From Eublepharis macularius (Eukaryota; Chordata; Lepidosauria; Squamata; Eublepharidae), in assembly GCF_028583425.1 (NCBI RefSeq), contig NC_072791.1, positions 14,713,868-14,777,867 on the forward strand: a stretch of 64,000 bases of DNA. The letters are read 5' to 3'. The translations under genes and the position numbers were made by a program. The notes below the pieces were generated by a model, which was given only the letters and a program-made list of their open reading frames with translations, was not told where the DNA came from and did not search any database. Positions 1 through 10,773 of this stretch are shown here, in pieces (within the stretch, counting starts at the first letter, position 1; the number at the start of each line of letters is the position of its first letter).

Positions 1-70
1 GAAAGACCTTTCATTGGTGTAGAAACCCAGAAGGGCTGCTGCAGGTCAGAGCAGACAACACTGAGACTGA
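1..70 (+). repeat. tRNA-derived SINE, 3' part (fragment)
   Basis: The text resembles the tail of the tRNA-headed SINE seen more fully at 16317-16530: an 'aaagacctt' motif followed by 'gcagacaacactgag'. Only the 3' part lies in the window. Family assignment rests on resemblance to the other copies here. Confidence 0.45.
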
Positions 71-82
71 GTAGGGTGGTCA

Positions 83-628
83 ACCTCCAAGTGGAGGTTG
101 GAGAGCTTCCAGAATTACAACTGATCTCTAGGCATATGTAAATTCATATGTAAATTTGACTCAGTCAGGCTGGGATTGAATAGAGACTATGAATGGTTAT
201 CTCATTATCAGAAGTAACTGACTTCCTTAACAGAAGCAAACTGATCTCCATATCAGAAGCTACTGATTGCATCTCCTCCTCCCTCCCCTCTCCTCCTCTA
301 TTATCTGACCAGTTTCTTCTTGCCCTCCATGCATCTGACGAAGAGAACTGTGATTCTCGAAAGCTTATGCTACAATAAAGTTGGTTAGTCTTAAAGGTGC
401 TATTGGACTCTTTTTGATTTTGCTACTACAGATTAACACGGCTAGCTCCTCTGGATATAGGCAAGAGAGATCAGTTTCCCTGGAGAAAATGGCTACTTTG
501 GATTCAATGATATTATATCCTGCTGAGGTCCCTCCTCAAACCACAGGCTCCACTCCCCAAATCTCCTGGAACTTCCTACCCAGAGGTGGCAACCATAAGG
601 GGGTGCCATCATATCATTTCTTTGTTGG
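83..628 (+). repeat. GTTGCCA-ended interspersed repeat split by a Penelope-like insertion
   Basis: The left part (83-134, 'tcaacctccaagtgg...') and right part (458-628, ending 'ggtggcaacca') belong to one family, also seen at 11707-11800 and 45670-45859. The ends are short inverted GTTGCCA/TGGCAAC motifs, so it looks like a non-autonomous DNA element. It encodes nothing credible. A Penelope-like element at 135-457 interrupts it. Confidence 0.55.
135..457 (+). mobile_element. Penelope-like element, family B (incomplete, fossil)
   Basis: This is the longest family B copy. A short frame near 150-210 reads ...SVRLGLNRDYEWLSHY..., similar to the C-terminus of Penelope-like proteins (GLN-x-x-Y/F-x motif). 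It is followed by a hammerhead-like core: CTGACGA at 335-341, helix GAGAA/TTCTC at 343-347 and 354-358, GAAA at 359-362, and small stem AGC/GCT at 362-371. The end (about 373-457) is shared with copies at 10189, 37889 and 63080. The sequence taggca occurs on both sides (129-134 and 458-463), a possible partial target duplication. The element is broken and old. Confidence 0.6.
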
Positions 629-719
629 ACCCATAACTGATGCCATGTCACTCTAGGATTCAGCAGAAACTCAGTGGTTTAGAGTTTACACGGAGTCCTA
701 GAACAGTGGGATGTCATTT

Positions 720-905
720 CTGGGAGAATTCAGGCTTGATTTGATCTACAAACCACTCATTTGTCTTTTTGGTCGTCCATGGTATTCTCCGGTACCACAT
801 TTCAAACGAATAAATTTTCTTCCTCTCAACTTTCTTTACTGTTCAACTTTCACACCCATACATAGTAATGGGGGATACCATAGTTTGGATTGCCTTGATC
901 AATAA
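720..905 (-). mobile_element. RTE/BovB-type LINE reverse transcriptase fragment
   Basis: Read on the minus strand, the block gives a degraded version of the RTE-clade stretch near YGCES-x-TVKK, followed by a decayed FELWCWRR-like stretch. Stops and frame shifts interrupt it, so it is a dead fragment without ends. A second RTE piece lies at 59187-59530. Confidence 0.6.
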
Positions 906-1303
906 AAAACATTAAACTTGAAAGCAAATATAAAATGCATGATGTCTACACTGAAATCTCCATCTGAAAACATCTTACTCACTGCAGTGTTTCCTTATGT
1001 CTGAACTTAGCCTTTGTCTAGGGTTGCCAACAGCCTTGAGGAAAAGTGTCCTGTCTCTATAACAGAAGCTTAATGGCATGTTATTTACCAGGTGACACCA
1101 CTTACCTGCATGGCCCAAAAAGCTTCAACAATTTTTACACATTAAGCCTAAATTAAAGGGATAGTATTTTTTCCCCCTCCAGGCTGTTGGCAACCTGACC
1201 TGTGCCTGAATGCACATTATGAACAATGCCATCCGGTTTATTTGGTTGGAGATGAAATCCATCACTGGCTGAAAAACACAGGCAGGAGAACTAGAATAAT
1301 ATC
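906..1303. other. no gene seen
   Basis: Mostly unique-looking AT-rich DNA. A short 'gggttgccaacagcc' motif near 1021 may be a decayed end of the GTTGCCA family. I see no exon or RNA gene. Confidence 0.4.
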
Positions 1304-1552
1304 TTAATAATGTTCGATTTATATACCACCCTTCAGGACAACTTAACGCCCACTCAAAGCGGTTTACAAAGTCTGTTATTATTATCCTCACGACAATCAC
1401 CCTGTGAGGTGGGTGGGGCTGAGAGAGTTCTGAGAGAGCTGTGACTGACCCAGGGTCACCCAGCTGGCTTCAAGTGGAGGAGTGGGGAATCAAACCTGGC
1501 TCTCCAGATTAGAGTCCTGCCGCTCTTAACCACTACACCAAAGAGGCTCTCC
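1304..1552 (-). repeat. CORE-SINE/MIR-like SINE (family 1)
   Basis: Full-length copy on the minus strand. From its own 5' end it has a tRNA-like head with a B-box-like GGTTTGATTCC, a MIR-type core (GCTGGGTGACC... then a GTTGTGAGGATAATAA-like block), and an L2-like 3' end (GGGCGGTATATAAATCGAA) with a trinucleotide tail. Similar copies lie at 10774, 18471, 24387, 37147, 39459, 49701, 50873 and 60836. Confidence 0.85.
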
Positions 1553-2213
1553 AAAAAAGCCGCCTGTAAAAGAAGTGAGTGTGTTGCTGGCTACACCTTG
1601 TGCATTGTGAGGGAAGAGGCTGCTCTCACTGCACACGCCACTCGCGTCAGAGCTCCTGTGTGATTGAGGCAGCCGGTGTTTCCCCCCCTGGGCTTTCGTG
1701 TCACTTTAATTGACTGCTTGTTGGCATCCTGCCGTTCTTTCCCCATGGCCTTGTGAGCTCCTTAAAGACTTCCGAAGAGCGTGAGGCAATTGCACGGACA
1801 GCCACCCCCCAAGTGGCCCTCTGGATGCTTTAGAAATGTCTTGTTCAATCAGAGTTGAAGAGTGTTCATGTTTCAGTAGTGTTAGCATTCGCTGCCAGGG
1901 CTAGGAGGGCTTGATGCTCAATCCTCTTTCGAGTCACTTCTGATCGGTCTTTGTGAGGCTTGGATCGGGTCCACACAAACCAATTACTCACATCTCTCCC
2001 TGTCATGAAGATAACCCCGATGGGGATAGTTTTTTATAGTTATCAATGACCAAGGCACTCTTTCTCTACAGCAAGGGGCCCAAGTTCTTCATGTTTCCCA
2101 AGTGGATTACTGCAAGCAAAGTCTGAAAGACAAAATAAGAGACTGATTCATAAAAAGATTGGAGTGGCTAACAGTTACAACAGCTACGCTTAGGGCTACC
2201 AAGCAATGATTGG
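1553..2213. other. no gene seen
   Basis: Unique-looking sequence with no repeat I recognise and no credible exon. The open frames present are short and show no family resemblance. Confidence 0.4.
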
Positions 2214-2450
2214 CAACCAGTCAGTGGTTTGGGGATGGGAACATTGGGGGGGGGCTGTGATGTCATGTATGCCGTTATGTCACTTCTGGTGAAAACCTGG
2301 AAGTGATGTAGGGTAGCTCTAGAAATCATCTGAAACTCCACAGAACCTGGAAGTGATGTAGGGTAATTCTAAGAATCACCAGACACTCCATGGAACCCAG
2401 AAGTGATGTAGAGGAGCACTAGGGACAACCAGAAACTCTATGGTTTTACC
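2214..2450 (+). repeat. interspersed repeat with three 50-bp tandem units
   Basis: Units begin at 2294, 2344 and 2394 with aacctggaagtgatgta-like text and end in actccaYgg-like text, an exact 50-bp period over 2294-2443. Related single units occur near 35420-35490 and 50670-50760, so this is an internally expanded copy of a dispersed family. Confidence 0.7.
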
Positions 2451-2674
2451 TAGATGACTCCTAGAGCTAGCTTACGGCACATCCGGGTTTACATTGGAAG
2501 TCACATAGCAGGGCAAGCAATAACACTGGTTTTTTACCAACATTTCTCTTACCACCACTTGGAGAAAAAGCAACAACGGGATCTGGAACTCAGAGATCTC
2601 CTGCCCCCACCAGGAAATTGTAACCCTAGCCATGTTCCATGTCATAAGTTACACACAAAGAATGACTCTGTGAC

Positions 2675-3080
2675 TAGAGATGGGCACGAACCAAAATACG
2701 AACCAAAATTCATGATGAACCAGGCCGGTTCATGGTTCGCGAACCAGTGGTTTGTCAGATCCCATTTCTGACAAACTGCCACGAACTTTAGGCTGGCTCG
2801 TTTGGTTCGTTTTTTGGTTCATCACAGCAGACAGCCTGGTGCCAATCAATCAGTTTCCTGGGCAACAGGGGATGGACTTCCTGCAGACCTTCTGCTGACC
2901 TGGAAGTGACCTGCTGGCCCAGAAGTGATGGTTTTCTGACCTGGATGTGACATTTTCACAAAGCAAACAAACCAGTTCACGAACCAGGGGCAGGTTCGTG
3001 AAAGTTCGCAGTTCATCGTTCGTGAAATTTGATGAACCATGAACCACATTGTTTTTTTTTTCTGGTTCTGCCCATCTCTA
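2675..3080. mobile_element. hAT-type MITE (TAGAGATGGGC family)
   Basis: The terminal inverted repeats start TAGAGATGGGCACGAAC and end in its complement. They are flanked by an 8-bp duplication (tctgtgac at 2667-2674, cctgtgac at 3081-3088, one mismatch), as for hAT transposons. The interior is full of GTTCGTGAA-like motifs and has no transposase. Size is 406 bp, nearly the same as the copy at 14061. Confidence 0.85.
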
Positions 3081-3144
3081 CCTGTGACCTACCAAGGATT
3101 GGGCAGGGGTTGCCAATATTTTGCAATAAAAAATATCAGCTTTG

Positions 3145-4085
3145 ATTTTTGCATGCCTGCTGTCCAGGGTCTGAGTCCCAGCCCCCAGATCTGCCAGGAG
3201 GGAACAGCGGGAGGCAACAGGGAGGCAGCAACCCTGCCACCCCAGCCAGCAACCAGGGTCAGAACCTGTCTACTCCAGGGGGAAGAGGCAAAAGGCCAAA
3301 GCCTCAGAGGGCTGGAGGGAGCAAGGAGAGACCAGCTAGTCCCACCCTCCAGGGGGAGGAGAGGGGGCTAAGCAGGCCAGAGGAAAAGGGCCAAGGCAGG
3401 GGGGAAAGGGGCCCAGCAGCAGCCCAAACAGAGCTCTTACCTAGCAGGGAGGAGAAACAGCCACAGCAGCTCAGAGCCACGCCCCAGCCTCCACCTCAGC
3501 TTGAAGACAGCAGCCTGGCTCAGGAGATGCTCACAACCAAGCCCCTCCAGGTGGAGCCGCTGAAAGCATTCTGTAGGAAGAGCTGGGCAGCCAGCCAAGG
3601 GGCCACAGCTAGGCCTACCTTCAATAATCAGCTCAGCCAGAGAGGCCTGGCAGCCAGCCAACATAACGCAACTGTTGCTGATCCAGGCAGCCCAGCCAGC
3701 TACCCCAGCGGCCGCAGCTTGAGACAGCCCAGGCCAATGCTGGGAGGCCAAGGAGGGGAGTGGCCTGGCAGGCAGGACCTGCAAGGTGGGCGGGGTGCTG
3801 AGAGAAGGCCCTATAAAAGCTGGCTGGGAAGAGCCCTGAGGTGGTGGGTGTGAGTGAAGGCTTGGAGAAGAGTTCTGGGAGGAGGAGATGATGGAGGATG
3901 CAGGGGGTAAGCAGGCCATGTTGAGCAGGCCAGTGAGTGGATTGAGAGGGAGTCAGGGTGATGTATACTGCCCCTCCTTCCACAGTTCAGGGTCCTGCAG
4001 CATCCCTGGCGCCCCTCTGATGTCAGGGCTGGCCCAGCTGGTGCCCAGCCCAGCGGCAGCAGTGACAAGCCCTGACACCTGCAAG
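3145..4085 (+). other. GC-rich, promoter-like or LTR-like block
   Basis: About 940 bp of GC- and CAG/CCAG-rich DNA, sharply different from its AT-rich flanks. A TATA-like CTATAAAAG lies at 3811-3819 with GC-rich text upstream (GGGCGGGG near 3788). A 234-codon frame (3152-3853) is low-complexity (Q/P/G/R-rich) with no recognisable domain, so I do not call it a gene. The block runs from about TG to CA, so a solo LTR fossil is possible. A retained promoter or other repeat is equally possible. Confidence 0.35.
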
Positions 4086-5195
4086 ATACTATTTCCTTTT
4101 CCGTATATAGAGGCAACAAACCTCTGAAACTGTGTTAGGGGGCAGCATCAAGGGAAAGCCTCTGTGCCCTGTTTGTGTGAGACAGGATGTTGATCCAGAA
4201 TGGACCTCCGGTCTGATACGGCAAGTTCTACTTATGCAGAGAGAATGAGTGGCAGTAGGCATGGGGAAGGGAGAAAGAGAGAGAAGGTGTGCCAATTGGG
4301 GGAAGAAGAAAGAGAGTCTGAGAGAAGGAGGGAGAGGAGAGGAAGCTAAGGAAGGGAGAATGGGATCGCTGCTCCTGCAAGTTCTTTGTGGTCCCCGCTT
4401 GTAAAGATATAGCTTCTCTCTCATATCTCTTCCATTCCACCTCTTATTCTAAGCCATTTAAAGTCTGCCTTTGCATACAGGCTCTTGCATCAGCAATAAA
4501 AGTCTCTGTGTTTGCCAGGGCAGAAGATTGCAAAGAGGATGAAGCTGGACTTGCAACATTCTGTCTCTTCAGCTGTACATTTCGCCTGCTTAGCTTGCAA
4601 GGCAGCTGATCATCTGCATGATAATTTTATTAGCATTATTGTATGCTGGGGATGGTCAGTGCAGTACGAGCACAAAGAACTGGCACGATGTCATTTTAGC
4701 TCAATTCTTTGAAAAGCATGCTTTTAAATTAAAGGCTGCATTTAATCCAGGGTATTAAACAAGGGGAGAGTTGCTTAGTTTTCTTCTGGTCACTGTTTCC
4801 TTTGCTCGCCACCAGGGGGAGACAGAGAGAGAAACATGTTTCTACCGAAGCACCAAAATAGCCCATGGCAAAAGTACCACCGCATAGCAAGATTCAAGCC
4901 AATAATAAAAGCAAATTCATAATGTCGACAGCTACAAGGCAATGTGAAAATCCTCAGCCTGCCAGAGAAATCCAAATTCCGACACTTGGTATATGTATTT
5001 TAAAAAGAGCAGATTTTGGGTTTCCATCTCTGTGAGTAGGTTCAAATGAAAACATACTTTGCAAGAGGCACTATGGGACTCCAGGCAAAGATTCCCTCTA
5101 AGACCCCCTCCAGGGTTACAAACTCACCTGGAGAAGAATGCCCTGTATCTTTAATGGCAGATAACCAGCTGGATCTTTTTGTGGCATGGAGGTAA
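4086..5195. other. no gene seen; purine-rich tract
   Basis: Contains a GA-rich stretch at about 4260-4350 and otherwise unique-looking DNA. None of the short frames looks coding. Confidence 0.4.
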
Positions 5196-5405
5196 AGTTA
5201 TTTGTTTATTTTATACGCCCCACCATTCTTCCCACTGGGGACCCAAAACAACTTACATAATTATCCTCTATTTCATTTTAATTCTTACAACAACCCTGCA
5301 AAGTAGGCAAGGCCATGAGTGTGTAATTGTCCCAAGGTCACCCAACGAGCTTCCATGGCACAGTGGGATTTCTAACCACTATACAACACTACACTGTTCT
5401 GGCTC
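5196..5405 (-). repeat. CORE-SINE/MIR-like SINE (family 2)
   Basis: Minus-strand copy of a second MIR-like family: a 'cactggggacccaaa' 3' block, then 'acaacaaccctg', then 'aaggtcacccaacgagcttccatgg', then a tRNA-like head. More decayed than family 1. Related pieces lie at 27229, 33762, 44728 and 60380. Confidence 0.65.
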
Positions 5406-5522
5406 TCATAACATCATCGGGCAAATAGTGTCCCATTAAGCCTCTATGAACGGGACAGGGCATTTTTCTCCAGACCTGTTGGCAGCCCTATCTCCTGCCA
5501 CCACATTTGTGTGTCCCCCTTA

Positions 5523-5578
<56 letters not shown>

Positions 5579-5580
5579 TA
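5523..5580. repeat. (ATT)n microsatellite
   Basis: An almost pure trinucleotide tract of about 58 bp. Confidence 0.95.
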
Positions 5581-5800
5581 CACTTCTAGACCTCCCTCCC
5601 CATCAGACAGGCATTCATATGAACACCTTCAAGAGGCTTGACTAGAACAGGTTTTGCTATTAGGATCACCTGGCCCAGCTCCCCATCCCCAAGACCTTAA
5701 GGAAGAAAACCTGCTCTCTCCAACCTTCATCTTCTCAGCAGCTCTAGCGGTTTGGTATTGCACAAAGGAACAAGAAGAAGAGAGGGTGGTGTAGTTATCA

Positions 5801-5943
5801 GGGCTGCTTCCACACACACATTGGATAATGCACTTCCAATGCACATTAGGGATTTTTTGCAACCGGATTTTTCGAAAATCCAGTTGCAAACCATCTCTAA
5901 TATGCATTGAAAGTGCATTATCCAACGTGTGTGGAAGCAGCCC
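5801..5943. mobile_element. foldback MITE (palindrome)
   Basis: The sequence GGGCTGCTTCCACAC at the left end reads back as GTGTGGAAGCAGCCC at the right end. The arms continue inward through 'ttggataatgcactt', so nearly the whole 143 bp is one imperfect hairpin. A related copy lies at 31018-31165. No coding capacity. Confidence 0.75.
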
Positions 5944-6194
5944 AGAGCGAAGCTTTTCATGGCATGGAGGTAAATTATGATAAATTTATGTCCCATTAAG
6001 CCTCTATTAAGTGGTCAGGACTTTTTTTTCCCTCCAGGCCACTTGGCAATCCTCATTTCAAATCCCTGTTCTGGGTCTTTTCAGTTAAGCAAAATATATA
6101 ACTAAGAGGAAGAGAGACACAGCAGGTGTTTTTAAAATTATGGATAGGGTGGAGGAAATGGATAGAGGGGTTTTTTTCTCCCTGACTTATAATT

Positions 6195-6900
6195 ACTAGA
6201 AATTGGGGCACTCAATGAAGTTGATGGGAAATAGATTCAGGACAGACAAAAGGAGGTACTTCTTTACTTAATGAGAGATTGAATTGAGGAGGTCATTGCC
6301 ACTGGAAGCGGCGTGATGGCTGGGAGCATAGGTGGTTTTAAAGGGGGCTTGGACAGATTCATGGGAACAGAGGTCTATCAATGGGTAACTCTACTTCTAG
6401 AGGCAGTCAACCACCTAATACCAGTGCCAGGAAGCAACATCATTGCGAGGCCTTGGCCTCTACTCTCTGTTGTTGGCCCTCTAGAGTAACTGATTGGCCC
6501 CTGTGTGAGAGCTAAGCTACAAGAGACGAATTACACGAAGAGGAGCACATGAAGGGAGTCGCAATGTTAGCGGGGAAGCTGAGTTTTAAAAGAGATCAGA
6601 AGGCTTTGTCAATTTCCCCTCTCTACAGAGCCAGGGAGATTTCTGCTCAGAGGATTTGTTAATTTCCTCTTTGCCTCTTGAAGGCTCTGTCAATTTCACC
6701 TCCCCTCTGTAGAGAGGGAAAATTGACAAAGCCTTCCAATCGCTATCAAAACTCAGCTTCCCAGCTAACACTGCGACTCCCTTCACATGCTTGTCCTCAT
6801 GTAATTTGTCTCTTGTAGCTTAGCTCTGAGACAGGATGCAGGAATGGATGGACCACTGGTTTGATCCAGCAGAGCTCTTCTTATGTTCTTGTGTTATCTT
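6195..6900 (+). repeat. dispersed repeat (LINE-like, unclassified) split by a MITE
   Basis: Text such as 'ttcaggacagacaaaagga', 'tacttctttac' and 'gacaggatgc...gatccagcagagctcttcttatgttct' recurs in whole or part, in either orientation, at 9820-10176, 21898-22060, 36390-36960, 53260-53425 and 57505-57730. It is a very common old family, perhaps a CR1-like 3' region. The foldback MITE at 6510-6825 sits inside it. Confidence 0.55.
6510..6825. mobile_element. foldback MITE (AGCTAAGCTAC family)
   Basis: Ends AGCTAAGCTACAAGAGAC and its complement. The arms stay complementary through 'gaagggagtcgcaatgttagc' and inward, over about 316 bp. A 4-5 bp 'tgag' flank appears on both sides. A near-full sister copy lies at 19306-19642, and 43302-43662 shares the inner sequence. 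Confidence 0.75.
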
Positions 6901-6944
6901 CTGACGCCAGGTGGTTTGGACTCAGAGGGAGCCCCTGGAAGGTG

Positions 6945-7255
6945 GTTCATAGAATCATAGAGTTGGAAGGGATCTCTAGAGTCATCTAGTCCAACCTCCT
7001 GCACAATGCAGGAAATTCACAAATATCGACCCCCCCACACACACACACACCCCTCCAGTGACCCCCCTGATCCATGCCCAGAAGATGGCAAAAAACCTTC
7101 AGGATCCTTGGTCAAACTGGCCTGGAGAAAATTGCTTCTTGAGCCTGAAGTGGTGATCAGCATTACCCTGGGCATGCAAGAAGGGATCACAAGAACTAAG
7201 CATCAATGTAACCCTTCCTGCCCTCCCTCTCATGATCTGCCTAGGTTCACACAGC
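6945..7255 (-). mobile_element. CR1-like LINE 3' fragment
   Basis: The motif 'atagagttggaagggatctctagagtcatctagtccaacctcctgcac' (6959-7007) is the widespread amniote CR1-like sequence. The following 250 bp resembles the related reptile repeat. A short (CA)n run lies near 7038. Orientation is inferred from bird CR1 and is uncertain. Confidence 0.5.
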
Positions 7256-7510
7256 CTGTTGCTGTGTGGCGATCGCATGCAGAACCATCGTATTCCTCGA
7301 AGAATCCTGCAATATATGATCCCCTTACAATACACAACTGTGGGACTATTCTTCTGTATTGGGGAACAGTCCAAGGACCGCATAAGGCATACAAGAAATC
7401 TCCTATAACAGATGGTTCTTGCAGCCAGGATGACTCAAGTGCAAATGTGGAAACAGCTATCTATTCGATCTTTAAGGTCGACTCGCGGCTAAACAAAGTT
7501 TGGTATATGT
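7256..7510. other. no gene seen
   Basis: Unique-looking DNA up to the hAT target site. A longer open frame (7006-7533) runs through from the LINE piece but shows no domain. Confidence 0.35.
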
Positions 7511-8040
7511 CAGGGGTGGCCAAACTTGCTTGATGTAAGAGCCACATAGAATAAATGTCACACGTTTGAGAGCTGTAAGACATGATGTATTGAAGTGACT
7601 TCAGATGAGGAGGTGAGTTTGGGGGAGTGTCCTGAAAGCAACGTCACAGGAAGGGGTGGGATTTTGGTGCAGTATGTTGGAAGTGACATCATTGGAAGGA
7701 GTGGAGCTTGGGAAGAGTCATCACCTGACCTTTAACTTGGAAGTAACATCACAAAAGAGACGTCACATCCTTGTTAGGCTTCACCCCCAAAGTCCCCAGA
7801 TATTTTCTGAGTTAGATCTGGCAACCTTGACGTTTGTATTGAAAATACAAAAGACATGGAAAGAAGGAAGGAAGAAAAGGGAGGGAAAGACATGGAAAGA
7901 AAGGAGGAAAGGAAGGTAGGGAAATAAACTAAAATAAAATAAAATGTATGGCCATGGCAATACTCAGAAACCTCTGGGAGCCGCGCAATATGTCTAGAAG
8001 AGCCACATGTGGCTCCCGAGCCGCAGTTTGGCCACCCCTG
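7511..8040. mobile_element. hAT-type non-autonomous element (CAGGGGTGGCCAAAC family)
   Basis: Begins CAGGGGTGGCCAAACTTGC and ends with GTTTGGCCACCCCTG. A perfect 8-bp duplication gtatatgt flanks it (7503-7510 and 8041-8048). Subterminal text 'gagccacat...atgtggctc' is inverted too. The 530-bp interior includes an AGGAAG-rich tract and no transposase. Confidence 0.9.
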
Positions 8041-8309
8041 GTATATGTGGACTATGAATAAGATTTCAACTTGCAGGTATACGTGGGCATAGAAATTGTG
8101 GTCAGCCTCCAAATTTTGGATACTTGGACCCCATTTATTGATTTTGAGACTGTCGTAACACATACTGTGAAATACAGCAACAGATACTAGAATATATTTA
8201 GAGGTTGTTACCGATTTGAGTTTAGGAGAGTAGGGTGGTTGCATTAATGTTTAGTGAAATAAAGATTATTGGAGATATATTATTATATATATTTGAAAAT
8301 ACCTCCAAT

Positions 8310-9200
8310 AACTCTCAAGACTATTTGTTGGTTTGTTTATTTAATAAAATTATTATGAAATAAAATTAATTCTAGCCTGCCTTTTCCCAAGGGTTCAATG
8401 TGTCGACGAGCAGAAAAAGAGCTCAGATCACCAGTACAAAAGCTGAACAACGCACACACCCAAAGTAGCAACAGAGCTGACAGCTTGAATGATGCTCTCC
8501 AAAAGCAGTCACAGAACCAAAAGCAATGAGAGCTCTCTGGAATGAGAGGTTCACCCACCATCTTGGCAAGGCTGTTCCATAAAAAGTAGCCCTGCAACCG
8601 ATGGTCAGAGATCAAAAAGAGGAGCATCAAACTGACCTACCAGAAGGCGCAAGAGCAGAAGTTGGCCAGAGGAATGTAATTGGCACCTGAATTCATATGG
8701 CAAGCTGCAACCCTTGAGATATGAAGAGTAATTGCACAGTAAGCAGCCACTTTCTGCACCAACTGAAATTCTCACATAGTCTTCAAGGGAAGCCCCATGT
8801 AGTGTGAGTTACAGTAGTCCAGCTAAAAGACGATAGTAGCGAGAGCTGGTATATTTAGGTCAGATTAGTCCAGGAAGGAGGATGGACTTATGTGTAAGAT
8901 ATAATGGAAAGAAGGCATGCAACAGCATCAACTAGTTTTTCCAGTAGCGAGTCTGGGTCAAACAGCGCACACAGACTCTGAGCAGATATACCAAACATAA
9001 ACTTTCCCCATCCAGCCTTGTTCTATCCCATCTTATTTAACACATCGGCTTTCCCAAGCGGCGCCCCATCCATCTTGTCCAGATTCCGTTTCTGCTGGTC
9101 CCCTCTCAACTGCTTGACCGCAGCTTCAAGCCGGAAGGTCAGGGCAGGTTCTTGAGGGCTCAGATAACAAAATATGCCTGGGGGGCTTCTGTCTGTTGAT
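8310..9200 (-). mobile_element. old L2/CR1-type LINE remnant (tentative)
   Basis: The left edge resembles an L2-type 3' end read in reverse ('tttatttaataaaattattatg', 'tagcctgccttttcccaagg'). Text at 8760-8830 ('tcttcaagggaagccccatgtag...agtagtcca') resembles a widespread lizard LINE-associated sequence. No reverse-transcriptase motif is readable, so the class is inferred. Confidence 0.35.
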
Positions 9201-9819
9201 GACAACTGATCCCAAAGCGAGGAGCTAAGCTTTCACCGCATAGATCTTCAAGCCAAACGTGTAAATTGATTGTTCTAAAACTCCCCAAGCACAGATAACC
9301 AAGTCTGCAGCTGAACAAACTTGTAATCGCCTACGCTTTCACTGCGGGTTCCCTATTTCTTTATACAAATCTGGAAGTGAAGGACAGGGGGTCAATCGTA
9401 AGGAAGTTTGAGATCCACTCACTCGTGGAATGGCTCCCTCTTGACCACGTTTCAATTTTCTGGGTGGTCTGGAAGTAACTATTTGGAAGTGATTAAAGTG
9501 CCACCCCGTGTCTGTGAGCATTAAAATTAAGTTATGAAGTAGTGTGGCATTGCCCTGACTGTTTTAAAACCCACTTCATTTGCAAAGAAGACCTCCAGCT
9601 GTTCTGTTTTCAGATTTAATCATGGGGGTGTCTCGGACTGCTCAAGATGACCCACATTGCGGGTTTCTGGGTCATGTGTAAGTACCGTCACAATTTTTGT
9701 CTCTGTCTGAATCTGCCAGCGCCAAGCATTTTTATCTGCGTATCCCAATAATGATGAGGAAGCAGAACTAAAAATAGCTGAACACATTTTGTTAGACAGT
9801 CTTCAGTGGCAGCTTTAAG
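9201..9819. other. no gene seen
   Basis: Unique-looking sequence. No repeat ends, exon or RNA gene recognised. Confidence 0.35.
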
Positions 9820-10176
9820 AACTTAAGAAGATAAGAAAAGGCCTGTTGGATCAGAGTCAGACCAAAGGCTTATCCAATTCAACATTCTGTTCACCCAGGG
9901 GCCGACCAGCTGCCTCTAGGAAGCCCCCAACCATGATGCCTGTAATAGCCTTCTCCAGCCCGTGTTCCCTGACAACCAATATAAAGATACAAATTGCCTC
10001 TGGTACAGGAGGGAGTAGATAGCATAACTAGTAGCCATCTTGGCTAGTAGCCCTTGACAGCCCCATCCTCCATGAATTTATCCACTCCCCTTTTAAAGCC
10101 TTCCACGTTGGCAGCCATCACCACATCCTGTGGCAGTGAGTTCCACAATTTCTTTATGCATTGTGTAAAGAAGTAC
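9820..10176 (-). repeat. dispersed LINE-like repeat fragment
   Basis: Reverse orientation of the family at 6195-6900: 'tcctccatgaatttatccactcccc', 'catcaccacatcctgtggcagtgag', 'gtgtaaagaagtacttcc'. It ends where the Penelope-like element at 10189 inserted. Confidence 0.55.
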
Positions 10177-10188
10177 TTCCTTTTCTCT

Positions 10189-10397
10189 AGTAGCACCTTT
10201 AGGATTAACTATTTTTACTGTAGCATAAGCTTTCAAGAATCACAGTTCTCTTCATCAGATGCATGCATGCATCTGACAAAGAGAATTGTGATTCTCAAAA
10301 GCTTATGCTACAGTAAAGATGGTTAGTCTTAAAGGTGCTACTGGACTCTTTTCTATTTTGCCACTACAGACTAACACGGCTAACTCCTCTGGATCCA
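10189..10397. mobile_element. Penelope-like foldback element, family B (fossil)
   Basis: Inverted arms meet near the atgcatgcatgcat centre (about 10259-10272). The right arm ends 'cacggctaactcctctggatcca', as in the other family B copies. A 12-bp flank ttccttttctct/ttccttttgtct (10177-10188 and 10398-10409, 11 of 12 matching) looks like the target duplication. Broken copy, moderately old. Confidence 0.65.
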
Positions 10398-10409
10398 TTC
10401 CTTTTGTCT

Positions 10410-10773
10410 GACCTCAATCCCCCAACCCTCAGTTTTATTGGATAACGTTGGGTTCCCACCCACCACCCACCCCCTGTAGTTTTGAAAGCAAGATTCGTAC
10501 TTTTTTTCCTTTCTGCATTTCCATCGAGCATACGGTAACCCTGTCCTTATTGGATCACAGTGGTCACATGGGTCATAACGAGTGGGTTGCATAAGCCTTT
10601 GACAGCTGCCATATTTTTGCTGCTTTTTGGATGGGCCCCACTGCTAGTCCATGTGTGGTAAAAAGAAAGGATACCAAACTTCCTGCCTCTCTTTGCATGA
10701 ATGTTGAGGACCAAATTAGACAGGATGGGAGACATGCCGCCATTTTCTAGACTGACTTTCCACCAAACTGGAG
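10410..10773. other. no gene seen
   Basis: Unique-looking DNA with no recognisable exon or repeat end. Confidence 0.35.

Noticed and set aside
2214-2450. CRISPR-like array
   Set aside because: Contiguous tandem units without spacers in a vertebrate repeat.
3149-3853. 234-codon open frame
   Set aside because: Low-complexity Q/P/G/R composition in a GC-rich block; an overlapping minus-strand frame is just as open, so openness reflects composition.
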